Assembly: GCA_033980235.1 (NCBI GenBank)
Contig: CM067072.1
Coordinates: 33,083,759 to 33,147,758, forward strand
Source of the DNA: Diadema setosum
Taxonomy: Eukaryota > Echinodermata > Echinoidea > Diadematoida > Diadematidae
Direction of reading: 5' to 3'
Length of the DNA stretch: 64,000 bases
The notes beneath the pieces were generated by a model. It searched no databases, was not told the origin of the DNA, and worked only from the letters and a program-made list of their open reading frames with translations. Of the stretch, positions 1-9,690 are shown piece after piece (positions within the stretch are counted from its first letter, which is position 1; each line of letters opens with the position of its first letter). A program made the translations under genes and the position numbers.

Positions 1-47
1 ACCGAGTCCAGCAAGCAGAATAACAAATTCTGCCACAGACTTTGCTT

Positions 48-135
48 CTAACCCTTTGAGGACAGTCTGATTTTGCTACAACACATATTTCCCATAGACT
101 CCTGCCCGAGTACACACTCGTCCTCGATGGGTTAA
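48..135 (+). mobile_element. Family A TTAA-flanked MITE, copy 1
   Basis: An 88 bp element with terminal inverted repeats. The left end reads CTAACCCTTTGAGGAC and the right end GTCCTCGATGGGTTAA, so one terminal TTAA is intact and the other has mutated to CTAA. The interior (CTGATTTTGCT, then a purine/pyrimidine mix around CCCGAGTA) matches the copies at 29716 and, inverted, 27552 and 56856. TTAA followed by CCC is the usual end of piggyBac-type elements, so a piggyBac-mobilised MITE is likely. There is no coding capacity. Confidence 0.75.
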
Positions 136-1530
136 GGGACAAAACAGTCTTGTTATAGGTTATACACGCACATCATATATCAAGCTAGAGTACCATTCAT
201 GGCTACTCCATGAGTACATCTTGCCTTCCTGACAGCCACAGGTTGCTTTTTCATTAGATAATGCATAGCAAGTCATCTTACAGTATGTAGGCCTACAAGA
301 TAGTAAACGATGTCAAGAACTGGGTTGACGTATGTGCTGGATGATAATTTTAGAAGCATTTATATCATTAATCTTGTTTTGTTTTGCTGCTGTCATTCCT
401 TCATTTTAGATGAGAGAGCATGGGACAATCTATCTTCTCCTCTTCAACTGGTCCCTCAAACAAGAATACCAGATATATTTTGCCCGTTAAATAGCTTCTC
501 ATATGTGGCATATAAAATTCCACTTCAAAGTGAAGAAAACAGGAGAAGAGGGAGATGGCATACAATATATTTCAAACAGATATCAGAGAAAATCATCAAG
601 AAAATAATGTAGGCCCTACAACAAAATGTGACCAGTCATCGTAACCAACAAATTATTTTCTGCTCTCAAGATATTTGTGATTCTTTTTTTAATCTACATA
701 ACAGTTTTGTAAACTTACAATACCAGTATTTTGAAAAACAAAAACAAAAACACTTTTTGCTTGACTTAAAATCACTGTATCTAGTAGTACACTTCATGTG
801 TTAAATTGTTTAATATACTCTTTAAGAATAAACATTAAAGGGTATTCTGGAAATGTATAGGGCTTACAAATTGAGGATCACATACAACATACACATGATT
901 AAAAAAAGAAAGAAAGCAAGTTTGGGAAATGTGATTAAGATATTTATAGTTCTAACATGATTACTCATCAAAATAGTCAAACATTTTTGATGGATTATGC
1001 ATCTAGGCAAAGTGCATGAGAAGTGCAGTAGTTGGTAAGGTCCAATATATGATATATGGGAAGAGAGGATATTGATTAATTGCATTTTTTCTCAACTATA
1101 AAAGTATTTGGAGGGGAAGTCATGCTATAAGAGCCCCCAGTGAGAATCTCTGCTCATGCAGTTTACAAACTCCTGCGGACTTCTTTGATGTGACAGGTTC
1201 CCGGGGAAAGAAATTGCCCCCAGATCTAACACTGATGTCACCTTCGCTCATTCAAGTTTTGTATTTGGCCCCCATCCCTCGTGTGAGAGAGTGTGATGTT
1301 AGTCTCTTTGCATAGACCTTGGATTGGTCAACTTCGGAAATGTTGACTAAATTAGTCATATCCCCTTGTACCATGCATGCATGAATATCCGCCCTTCAGT
1401 ATCAACATTCCCTGCGATCATTCAGCTTCATAGCTGGAGAAATTGTTTGTTTTATTGCCTGCCTCTTTGCTCTGTTTATAATATGTTTTTATTTTTCGAG
1501 TCAGCCTTATGTTTTCCTCTTTTTTTCAAG
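136..1530. other. Unassigned non-coding stretch
   Basis: AT-rich sequence with short A and T runs. One TAGGCCTA palindrome lies at 288-295. Around 1140-1300 the composition is less AT-rich, but I found no convincing open frame with splice sites. I see no gene here. Confidence 0.5.
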
Positions 1531-1619
1531 TAAATTAGTCATTGTGAGACTTGTATTGGCCAAGCCACATTTGCTTACCAACACAACACTCTATGAAACT
1601 CTAAATCTGAAATCCACTT
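1531..1619 (+). CDS. Candidate internal exon, unknown protein
   Basis: An 89 bp stretch with a very strong acceptor (a T-rich pyrimidine run ending TTTTTTTCAAG) and a strong donor (GTAAGTATT). Only one of the three frames is open. It starts after one base (phase 2), runs 29 codons and leaves one base at the donor. The peptide begins KLVIVRLVLAKPHLLTNTTL and continues YETLNLKST. I do not recognise it and third positions are not GC-rich. It lies on the opposite strand from the better exon candidates. The splice sites are good, but such pairs also arise by chance in 64 kb, so this is a weak call. Confidence 0.2.
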
Positions 1620-3664
1620 GTAAGTATTATCATTCTAAAACATAGGCCTAACTCTTCATTATTCCATATCACCAGACACTTGCTAAAACCTACAAATCCC
1701 TAAACTATGGAACTCTGTTTATGGATGGCCCCTAGACAAAGGTAAAAAAAAAAATCTTCCAGTCTTTTACTTCACACACAGTACCAGTTTTATCTTTTTT
1801 AGAAATTATTCATTCAAGTTGATTTATTTCATTTCCAACAAACAAAATAATTGGAAGTACAATGAAACATTCATATACACAGATGTCAGAAAATCAGTAC
1901 CACAATGCGATGAACGGAAATAACATTGTAAAAAGATACAGGTAAATTATCAACAGACATACAAAAAAAAAATAACTGTTATATCACTGTGGTAAATGCA
2001 TAAGCAATATTGCTGGAAATGGAGGGGACTGTTAAAAAGCAGAGCTTGTAGAATGCAGTCCCCTCATACGGAAAAAAAAAAAAAAAAACATATAGTAGCT
2101 CTCTACTATTATCTCTATTTATCACAGACTATGCACTTATTGGTTGGGAAGACATAAAACCTAGTTCTACGGTTGTCAAGAAATACAGTAAAAAGAGCTT
2201 TGAGCTTGAACATCTCTACAGTTTGCTAATACACTGCCATGTTTGTGCATATAATCCTACACGTACCAACGTGCAATGAGAGATAATGTAATCATGGGCA
2301 TAGTAACGTCACACTTCGCCTTGACTGCCAGAAGGATAGATTTGGGAGAGTACATCGCAGGTTACACAGACTCTCAGTTTCGGGGCCCTGCACGAACTGA
2401 TCTCCTAAAACGCCTGGCAGGCAACCAGAAATCTTCCAATAACTAACTGAAGATAGGGGGTACCCTACTACAGGTAGTGAAGGTGAATCTTGCAGCAATA
2501 CTTTACACCACAGAATGGGCATTACATCATAATGATGGTTACGTAACGTTGCATACAAGACAACCCCAGAAAAGAGGGAGAATTGTATGGCTTGAAAATA
2601 ATTCAAGATTGCTTCTTACAAGATGCAAAAACGACATGCTAAATGCTTTGTGATATACACATACATGTATATCAAAACATGAGATATGTGCAGGTGCTAA
2701 ATTGATCACACATGAACACCACAAAGTAGAATTGGCAGGAAAATATGCCTTTGAAAAACAATGATAAAAAGGCCTGAAGCAAATTTCTACTCAGTTCATC
2801 AAATATGTTGGTGAATGTAATCAAACTTGTGTTCAGCAGTTATCCAAAGACGTCATATTACACACAACATAATAATGAAGCATGAAAACAAGGAGGGGGT
2901 CATGCCAGCAGATGTGTAAAATGATTTGCAGCCATCGTTTCATTTCAAAAATGATTTCAAAGGCTTTGTCACAGCTTTGAAATCATTTATGATGCACATT
3001 CATAAACAATGAAAATATGGGCTGCACCAGGAAATGCACACTCAGATAGGAATTTGAGAAATGCAATGAAAGGTCTACACCAATGTTTTCCAGTCAAGCT
3101 CTCACTACACACGTGTACCAGATTGGAATGTGAAATATGTCAAAGCCTCGTAAAGTTAATTGATCACAGGGCATGACATTCCTCCACCCCTGCGAGGTGT
3201 GTCCATGCTGTCTCAATTTCATTTCCTTGATTGCATTAGCATGTATTTGGCATATGCATCAAATTGCACCGATCTTATCATCACATCTTTAAGGGCGAAA
3301 ATACTCGCAGTCACGTTCATGTCTCAGCTTCATTTAATATAGATCTAGAAACTAAAATTCATTACACAATTTTCTTAAAATATATGAAGATAATATAATG
3401 TGAACTATAAATATTGAAAACTTTCTTAAATTGGCAAGACACACACTACTTATAAGATCTGAAACTAATGTTACTGATAGGTATTAAAATTCAAAAATGG
3501 GATTAAGTTTTGGAGTTTTGTTCAAATGTTCCCATTAAGCTACTTTACATGCTTGTGCTGTTGCTGTCAGCAGTAGAAATAAAAGTAGTGCTTAGGTAAT
3601 TGTACTGGCCCAGCAAATAGAGAAGAAGAAGTAGAAATACCAGTCAAGTCACTCGTGACACCAA
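1620..3664. other. Unassigned non-coding stretch
   Basis: AT-rich, with A runs at about 1745, 1964 and 2072, and a TAGGCCTA palindrome at 1643-1650. Open frames are short and lack GC-rich third positions or splice sites. I see no gene or recognisable repeat family. Confidence 0.5.
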
Positions 3665-3766
3665 TACCTTAAAGATTGCAAGATTATCATATAATCTGTC
3701 ATTCACTAAAAATAATACCTTGAAAATTGTATGATTATCATATAATCTTTCATTCACTAAAAATAA
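3665..3766 (+). repeat. 51 bp tandem duplication, two units
   Basis: Two head-to-tail units, 3665-3715 and 3716-3766, each starting TACCTT and ending ACTAAAAATAA. They differ at five of 51 positions by eye. The shared core is GATTATCATATAATCT. This is a single local duplication rather than a satellite array. Confidence 0.85.
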
Positions 3767-4043
3767 TCATATCAGATGGCAAATGGAGTTGACTTTTGTA
3801 TTAAAGAACTGTTTTTTTTAAACAAACAAATCATCTCTCCGGTACAGTGCTTTTGTGCCGCTGCAACTTTTGTCTTCAAACATGCTGAGTAATGCCTGCT
3901 CAGAAATCATTAAATTCAACCCTTTAAAAGTATGAAATAGCACTCAGGATTGTTTTTTTCTTTTTTCTGCAGTAAATGTCAATGAAATGAAAATCGACAC
4001 AAAAAACCTTAATGGGGGCTTTAAGGTGTGGGTGGTTGAAATG

Positions 4044-4309
4044 TCAACACGTGCATGATGCGTAAGGCAGTAAATCTCTCTCCCCACCCAACATTCTCCA
4101 AACTCTTTTTCCCCCTTGCAAGGAAATGAACGTCAATGTGATGATGATCCGCTCTGACAGACACCGGTAGGAGGTAGGGGGTGTACGAAGCTCCCTGAAT
4201 ACCACCCAGGACAAAGATATTTGTAACCGACGACCACGCATCTCACGGATGCGGTTGTCAGCCACATCAAAGAAACTACTCCAAAGCTTTTGTACACCCC
4301 AGTTCATTC
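4044..4309 (-). CDS. Candidate terminal exon, unknown protein
   Basis: A minus-strand open stretch of 87 codons plus TGA, beginning at an acceptor that reads TTATTGCCCTTAG before GA-ATG (phase 1). The most coding-like part includes FFDVADNRIREMRGRRLQIS followed by LSWVVFRELRTPP. In that part roughly three fifths of third positions are G or C, above the local background. The downstream half (ending LLPYASCTC) looks less like protein, so an internal donor may end the exon earlier, although I see no strong donor. No AATAAA is evident just past the stop. I do not recognise the protein. The same strand carries the other better exon candidates. Confidence 0.33.
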
Positions 4310-5157
4310 CTAAGGGCAATAACCTCCATTGTTGTGCCTCCCAATATCTGCCTGATGACAGACACCCGCAAGTGTTGCTTATTTGTTTGTTTGTTGGTTT
4401 GTTTTTTCACCAGTAAGCCACCAAGACAAATATCAGTGTGGACAATCCACAACTGCCCTCTGGCTTGAAAAGGAGAAATAATATTTTTATGATACTACAA
4501 TATGCATAATGCATCTACTATAGTTTGGCACATTAATCTGTCTATCATGTAACAGTGGCTGTAATTGTGGCTGCGGTTATCATGTAAGCGGCTCAAAAAA
4601 GAATGGGTTGATATTACAAAGTACGACAATAAGTACATGAACCATTGTGACTTTGAACTACATTTTCATCTTTTCTGTTTTTGTCATTACCATATTGACA
4701 ATGAACCCTTTTCCTGGAAAGCATTGCCAATTTTATTTATAAAGACAAGATACTGATTCTTAATTACTACTTGTCAGGATCAATTACATTGCATTACAGC
4801 CTTGATGTCATAATCACACACACACACAAAAAAAAAAATGTACCTAAAATCTTAAAAATCTTTTGCTTCCTGATGATTACATGGAAGATAATATTGAAAT
4901 TGCAGGCAAAGTATGCTCTAGATGAGATAAGATAATTACTACTAAACTACTAATTCGAGGGCATGTATTAGCTTCAGCCTATGCCAACTCGGGTTCCATA
5001 AACAAAGTTGCACCTCCAAACCTGTCTTTCTAACATAAGATAATTAGATATTATAGGTAGACCTATATAATAGGATTTAGCTCATTCACTTGCTAAAAAT
5101 ACATCACTGTGTTTCTGAACCCTACAAAGTGGGCGGGGGGGGGGGGGGGGTCAGTCT
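4310..5157. other. Unassigned non-coding stretch
   Basis: AT-rich, with a (TTTG)-like run near 4381 and a CA run near 4818. A run of 18 G lies at about 5134-5151, just before the retroposon tail. I see no gene. Confidence 0.45.
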
Positions 5158-5437
5158 GAAATTAGCTGATTTCATTTGTGTACCTTACTTTGACAATTAT
5201 CTTAAATTTTGTATAATTTCTGATAATTTTATTCTGTACATAGTAGGTCGTAAGTTTTGTACTTTTGCTATGCTGTTTTGTTTTGTTTTGTTTTATTTTG
5301 TTTTGATTTGTTTCTTTACTCATTTTCAGTTATGTAACTTTTGTATTGTACAATTCATCGTGTATCATGTATTTTTAATTCATGAACTGGCTGAAAAACA
5401 GCCTCCGGCTGAGCCCGGTACCGTGACAAAATAAATT
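5158..5437 (+). mobile_element. 3' end of a CR1/L2-like non-LTR retrotransposon
   Basis: A T-rich, UTR-like sequence ends in a compact GC-rich structure at about 5388-5430: GGCTG-AAAAA-CAGCC, then CCGGCTGAGCCCGG. This can form two small hairpins, and a short tandem-repeat tail follows directly. Non-LTR elements of the CR1/L2 group typically end in a hairpin plus a short microsatellite that the reverse transcriptase recognises. No reverse transcriptase coding sequence is present, so this is a strongly 5'-truncated copy. The left boundary is a guess. Confidence 0.55.
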
Positions 5438-5488
5438 AAATGAATGAATGAATGAATGAATGAATGAATGAATGAATGAATGAATGAA
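5438..5488 (+). repeat. (AATG)n microsatellite
   Basis: About twelve uninterrupted copies of the tetranucleotide AATG. Its position directly after the hairpins of the retroposon tail suggests it began as that element's 3' repeat and then expanded. Confidence 0.95.
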
Positions 5489-6668
5489 CAATGTATGCTG
5501 CACGCATCTCTTTTATCTGAGTTTATGAAAATACAATCATACATACTTGAACACTGCATGTATGACATTCATTAATAGGGCAACATGAAAGTGTCTATAC
5601 AAGAAGAAATAGTTGAAGAGTGTGTGTGTTTCTGTTTCTTTCTCCCACAAATAACATTTTAAGGCCTACTTATCAGTGGGCCAGAAAACAATTCAGGAAT
5701 CAAGTAGATTAGCCTACATACAATTAACATTCAAGAACACAGGCACATTTTTCTCTTTTATATGACTATTAGATACATTTCAACTGCAGTGATAGTTCCT
5801 ACATGTGTACGAATTACAGTGGGCACACTGTAGGAATCAGCCAGAATGGTGCTAGATGATTTCACAGTCTGCTAATGAATTAATCCCACGAAATATCCAT
5901 CTCAATCAAACTTCCATTTCCCACAACATGAGATCATTTCCTCCCGCACCAAGACAACGTTGAGGGTAAATGTTGATCAATCATCCAGCGCGTCATCATG
6001 TACCTAACAAGATCTCCCCAGTATCCAAATGCCCTCTCCGCTCCCTTCCCCCCCCCCCCTCCCCTTCACCCCTTCCCCAACTCCTGTTAGCTCTCCAGCT
6101 GGAATTGTAAGCATCAATTTTTTTTTTTTTTTTTAATGCCCTTGCACATTTGGGAGTGCAGGCTAATATTAAAACTGGTACGTGCATCAGTCTGCCAAAT
6201 ATCACAAGTTCACAGCATATTTCGCTTTTAGGGGAAAGGAAGAAAAATCTCCTCAGAAAGTAAAGCATAAGGGGGCCATCATTTGACCCACTTCTGACAG
6301 ACACTTACTTTTGTTTTTTACAGCAAGCTGTGCTTCAAGTTTTGCTTTGTTTTTTGTTTTCTTGGTTGCACTGTATTACGATCGTGTATTCACAACTTCA
6401 TCCCTATGAGAACAAAGATTTATTAACGATTAGGACAAATGGTGATCATGCTACTTTATTAGGACAAAACTGCCTGTCTGAATCCATATTGAATTGATGT
6501 GAGAAACAAATGGCAACAAACTATTAAATGAGAAGTCATGAAGTCTTTTTATGGTACAAGGACACAACCATGAATAGCAACATACTCTCCTGCACTAAAT
6601 ATTAGAAGGTGCTGCAGTTTCATAGAGAGAGAAAGAGAGGCAAAAAAATGCAGTATATGATAATAATA

Positions 6669-6670
<2 letters not shown>
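5489..6670. other. Unassigned non-coding stretch
   Basis: AT-rich apart from a CT-rich patch at 6034-6081 and a T16 run at 6119-6134. From 6324 to 6497 the plus strand is open for 57 codons after a good TTTTTTACAG acceptor, but the composition is T-rich and hydrophobic and I do not trust it. I see no gene. Confidence 0.45.
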
Positions 6671-6730
<60 letters not shown>

Positions 6731-6757
6731 AATAATAATAATAATAATAACAATAAT
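6671..6757 (+). repeat. (GAT)n-(AAT)n compound microsatellite
   Basis: About twenty uninterrupted GAT units (6671-6729) run into AAT units to about 6757. On the minus strand this reads as poly-His or poly-Ser, which is a translation artefact of the repeat. Confidence 0.95.
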
Positions 6758-7735
6758 ACATTTATATTTATGGCTGGCATGATAGCACAAACCAAAATTT
6801 TGTCACACAGCAAGCACACTCTTAGAGTCTCCGCAGAGAAGTTTATGATCCGATGATTGCATCTTGCGGCACTTTGGGCATCCTCTTCCTCTCGCCAATA
6901 AACTTGATGGGGGGAAATGAAATCGACCCTCGGAGGAGGATGTCACAAATCCTCTTCCTTATTTCACTTTTAATAAAGAGATCTGATTCACTTGTTTGAA
7001 ACGGATATCTCGCAACTTTCAGCCTCAGGGTAACTTGGCAATGACCGATTAATGTCAAAACTTAATAACCCGTTTCAAACATAATTCTCCATGTGATTTT
7101 CTTCTACCTTTTTTTTTTTTTTTTTGGGGGGGGGGGCATAATACTATTAAACACAGTAGGGGTGAAAATTGCCTGCTAAGCCTTCATATTTCAATAATGC
7201 TCTTTCCGAGTCCTTCATTAGCAGCCACAATTATTTTTCTTTTCACTCAAAAGGAAAAGAAAAAGGAAGAAATACAAACACATAGGCCTATACAAATATT
7301 CTACTAGCAGTTAACCAGGCCATAGCATGTGGGATCTCAGCAGGTTCCTACACAAAGCCTAAGGTAATTCTAAAATATGATAGGGAATGGATTCACCTCA
7401 ATGTCTCAGGTTTTCTGGTGCATTCTTCTTATTAGAAGCAGAAACTATCATGTGGCATCCAGGATCAATCTATTCAATTGGTAATTGCTGCTATGTAATT
7501 GCCATGCACAATGAGGCTTTGAATACTTAGCAGCATCCTTGACAGTGATAACGGATTCTATAGCTCTCCTCCAAGCAATACTCAATGATCATATTCCTGG
7601 TTTCAATTGCTCTTCCAACTCCCATTATATGCTTTCCTCCTAACAAAGCCTTTTGTCACAAAGCAAACTATAGTTACCTCCTATTGATGGGGAGTGAATA
7701 ACTTTACAACATCCAGACATACCACTTCTTAGACA
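6758..7735. other. Unassigned non-coding stretch with T17-G11 junction
   Basis: A T17 run at 7109-7125 passes directly into a G11 run at 7126-7136. A TAGGCCTA palindrome lies at 7283-7290. I found no gene or repeat family. Confidence 0.5.
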
Positions 7736-8124
7736 TTGAAGGCATAATTTACCATTTGCAGATCAAACAAAAACCCAGCATTAGTGCTTCAAAATAGTCT
7801 TAAAAATAAATGTGAGTTATGGATAGAAACAACCAATGTAAAAATTTGAACCAGTATAATCAATGTTATGTATTGTTAATTATATGAAATGTGAACAATT
7901 TAGTTGTAATGAAAATGTTTCCAGAGGAAACCGTCTACAGTTATGGTATAATGAGAAAAATAGTGATATCTTCTTATACTTTAGGCTTTAATGCAAAAAT
8001 TTCATATAGTAGGATTTGTGTGTGTGTGTGTGTGTGTGATACAACTGACCTACAAATATGCATCGAAGGTGATATCTTGAACATTTTTTAAATCACTGCT
8101 CACAAAGGTAAACGGGACCTTTAA
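7736..8124 (+). mobile_element. Family D TTAA-type element, copy 1
   Basis: This aligns along its length, by eye, with 51282-51638. Shared blocks include GGCATAATTTACCATTTGCA at the left, GGATAGAAACAACCA, ATGAAAATGTTTCC-like sequence, GATATCTTGAACATTTTT and GGTAAAC-GGACCTTTAA at the right. The left TTAA has become TTGA and the right TTAA (8121-8124) is intact. The ends are imperfect inverted repeats (AAAGG, then TTTACC). This copy carries a TG-repeat expansion that the other lacks. Non-autonomous, with no coding capacity. Confidence 0.75.
8016..8037 (+). repeat. (TG)n inside family D copy
   Basis: Eleven TG units replace a short non-repetitive stretch seen at the matching place in the 51282 copy. 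The expansion therefore happened after insertion or is specific to a subfamily. Confidence 0.9.
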
Positions 8125-9474
8125 ATGCATCTGCCAAAGACGAAAATTACATACATATGCACTGACTGACCATATACAGCCAGCGAACAAACAGAGAGGG
8201 CACTTTAGCATACCTTCTTTTTAAAGCACTACTTCTCCCACTCTTTGCTGACCTAAAAGCTTGTCTAAGCTCTGTACTATTGGGGTTGTATACTTCAGCA
8301 TAAATCAAGGGTGAATAGACAGGGCTAGGACCTTTAAGGGCTCGATGACCACTTGAAGGATTCGATCTCCATACCGCATAGCATTTCATCTTTTGTTTGC
8401 AGAGGAGGGAATATCTTTTGAGTGGATATCTCATTTCAGCTCTCTACATGGGATCAAGAGGGTGATGGACAGTACTCTGCATGGCTATCACCGACTAGCC
8501 GGATGGATACATTCCAAACAAGCCGTCCATCAGCGGCAGAAAGGGTTTATATTACCACCCATCACAGGAGTGAGGCAATCAATCATACTTGTCAGGATGT
8601 GCGATGCACTTTGACACAGTGTTAGCGCCTTTCTGCCACTGACGTACCAATGAGGTGTAGAGAGATTTTGAGCACTACCTCTCAGTAAATTCCATTTGAA
8701 AGAATCATGATATTTGGGATTTAATGGACCCTGCCAAATAAAAAGCTGCAACTCTTTGCAAAATGCAAGATGAAGCAAAGCACTGTAACTCTAATGCTTG
8801 TTAGATATTGAAAAACATTTAATTTTATTCAACCTGTTGTGCAGATTTCTTTTACCTTCTTTCAGGCTGATTTCAATAACCCAAAGACAACCACTTCTTG
8901 AAAATTTAACTTACATAATCATGCTGCAAAGTTGCTTGTGGTTATAAGAGTGATAAATCTCCCACATTATATGAATTTCCACTGTCTCCAATGATTACTT
9001 TTTTTCATGGTAATCACTTAATATTAATTTTCTATGTAACTTTATTGAGACAGCTTTCTATCGACATTTAGAGAATGAGAAAAAGATGATCGAGCAGTAT
9101 AGCAAAAAAAGCAGAAACTTCTGTGGGTCATTGATACTTCATATATGGCCAATTTCAGTGGTACTTATTTGTTTATAATTTCACAGATGAGAGTATTTTT
9201 GTTCATCTAATTCAGCTTTGAAATATCTCCAAAAGAATTCCTGGGTTGTTCTTTATGCTGGTTCTGCCGAGCTTTAATTTAGAAAAAAAAAATTGACACT
9301 ACAAAAGATTTCATGTTGGGAGTGCCTCACCCATTTCAAACCCGATACCAGTAAGTGGTATGGTCTGAAGTTTGGTTCCAAGCAATGTTTGTTTTCTTGC
9401 AAAGTCATGTACACGTATAAACTGGTATTCGAAGTAGAAGCACATAATATGTTTGACCTCTGCATGCTTACGGG
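8125..9474. other. Unassigned non-coding stretch
   Basis: AT-rich with moderate GC around 8340-8680, where several short overlapping open frames occur on both strands. None combines good splice sites with a protein-like composition. I see no gene. Confidence 0.45.
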
Positions 9475-9690
9475 TGACACGACATTTGCTCCTACGACAG
9501 TTGCAGCTCCAGTTTCATTTTCTCCAAAGACCTAGGGTTAAGGCTAGAGTTACGATAGGGTTTTACATGTGTTGGATTAGTTTAATGTGAGGATTAGGAT
9601 TAGTTTTATGTTTGTGGGTAGAATTTATGTTTGGATTAGCGTGCAAATATTTCATGGGAGCAACTGTTGCAGGAGCAAATGACGTGGAAC
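9475..9690. mobile_element. Inverted-repeat MITE
   Basis: The left end carries ACGACATTTGCTCCTACGAC and the right end is its imperfect inverse (GTTGCAGGAGCAAATGACGT). The paired arms extend about 25-30 bp each, with the motif TTTGCTCCT-C-ACAGTTGC in common. The interior contains GGGTTA/GGATTAG-like words and no open frame. The superfamily cannot be assigned because I see no clear target-site duplication. Confidence 0.7.

Noticed and set aside
6549..6819. Poly-His and poly-Ser minus-strand frames
   Set aside because: Artefacts of the (GAT)n array.
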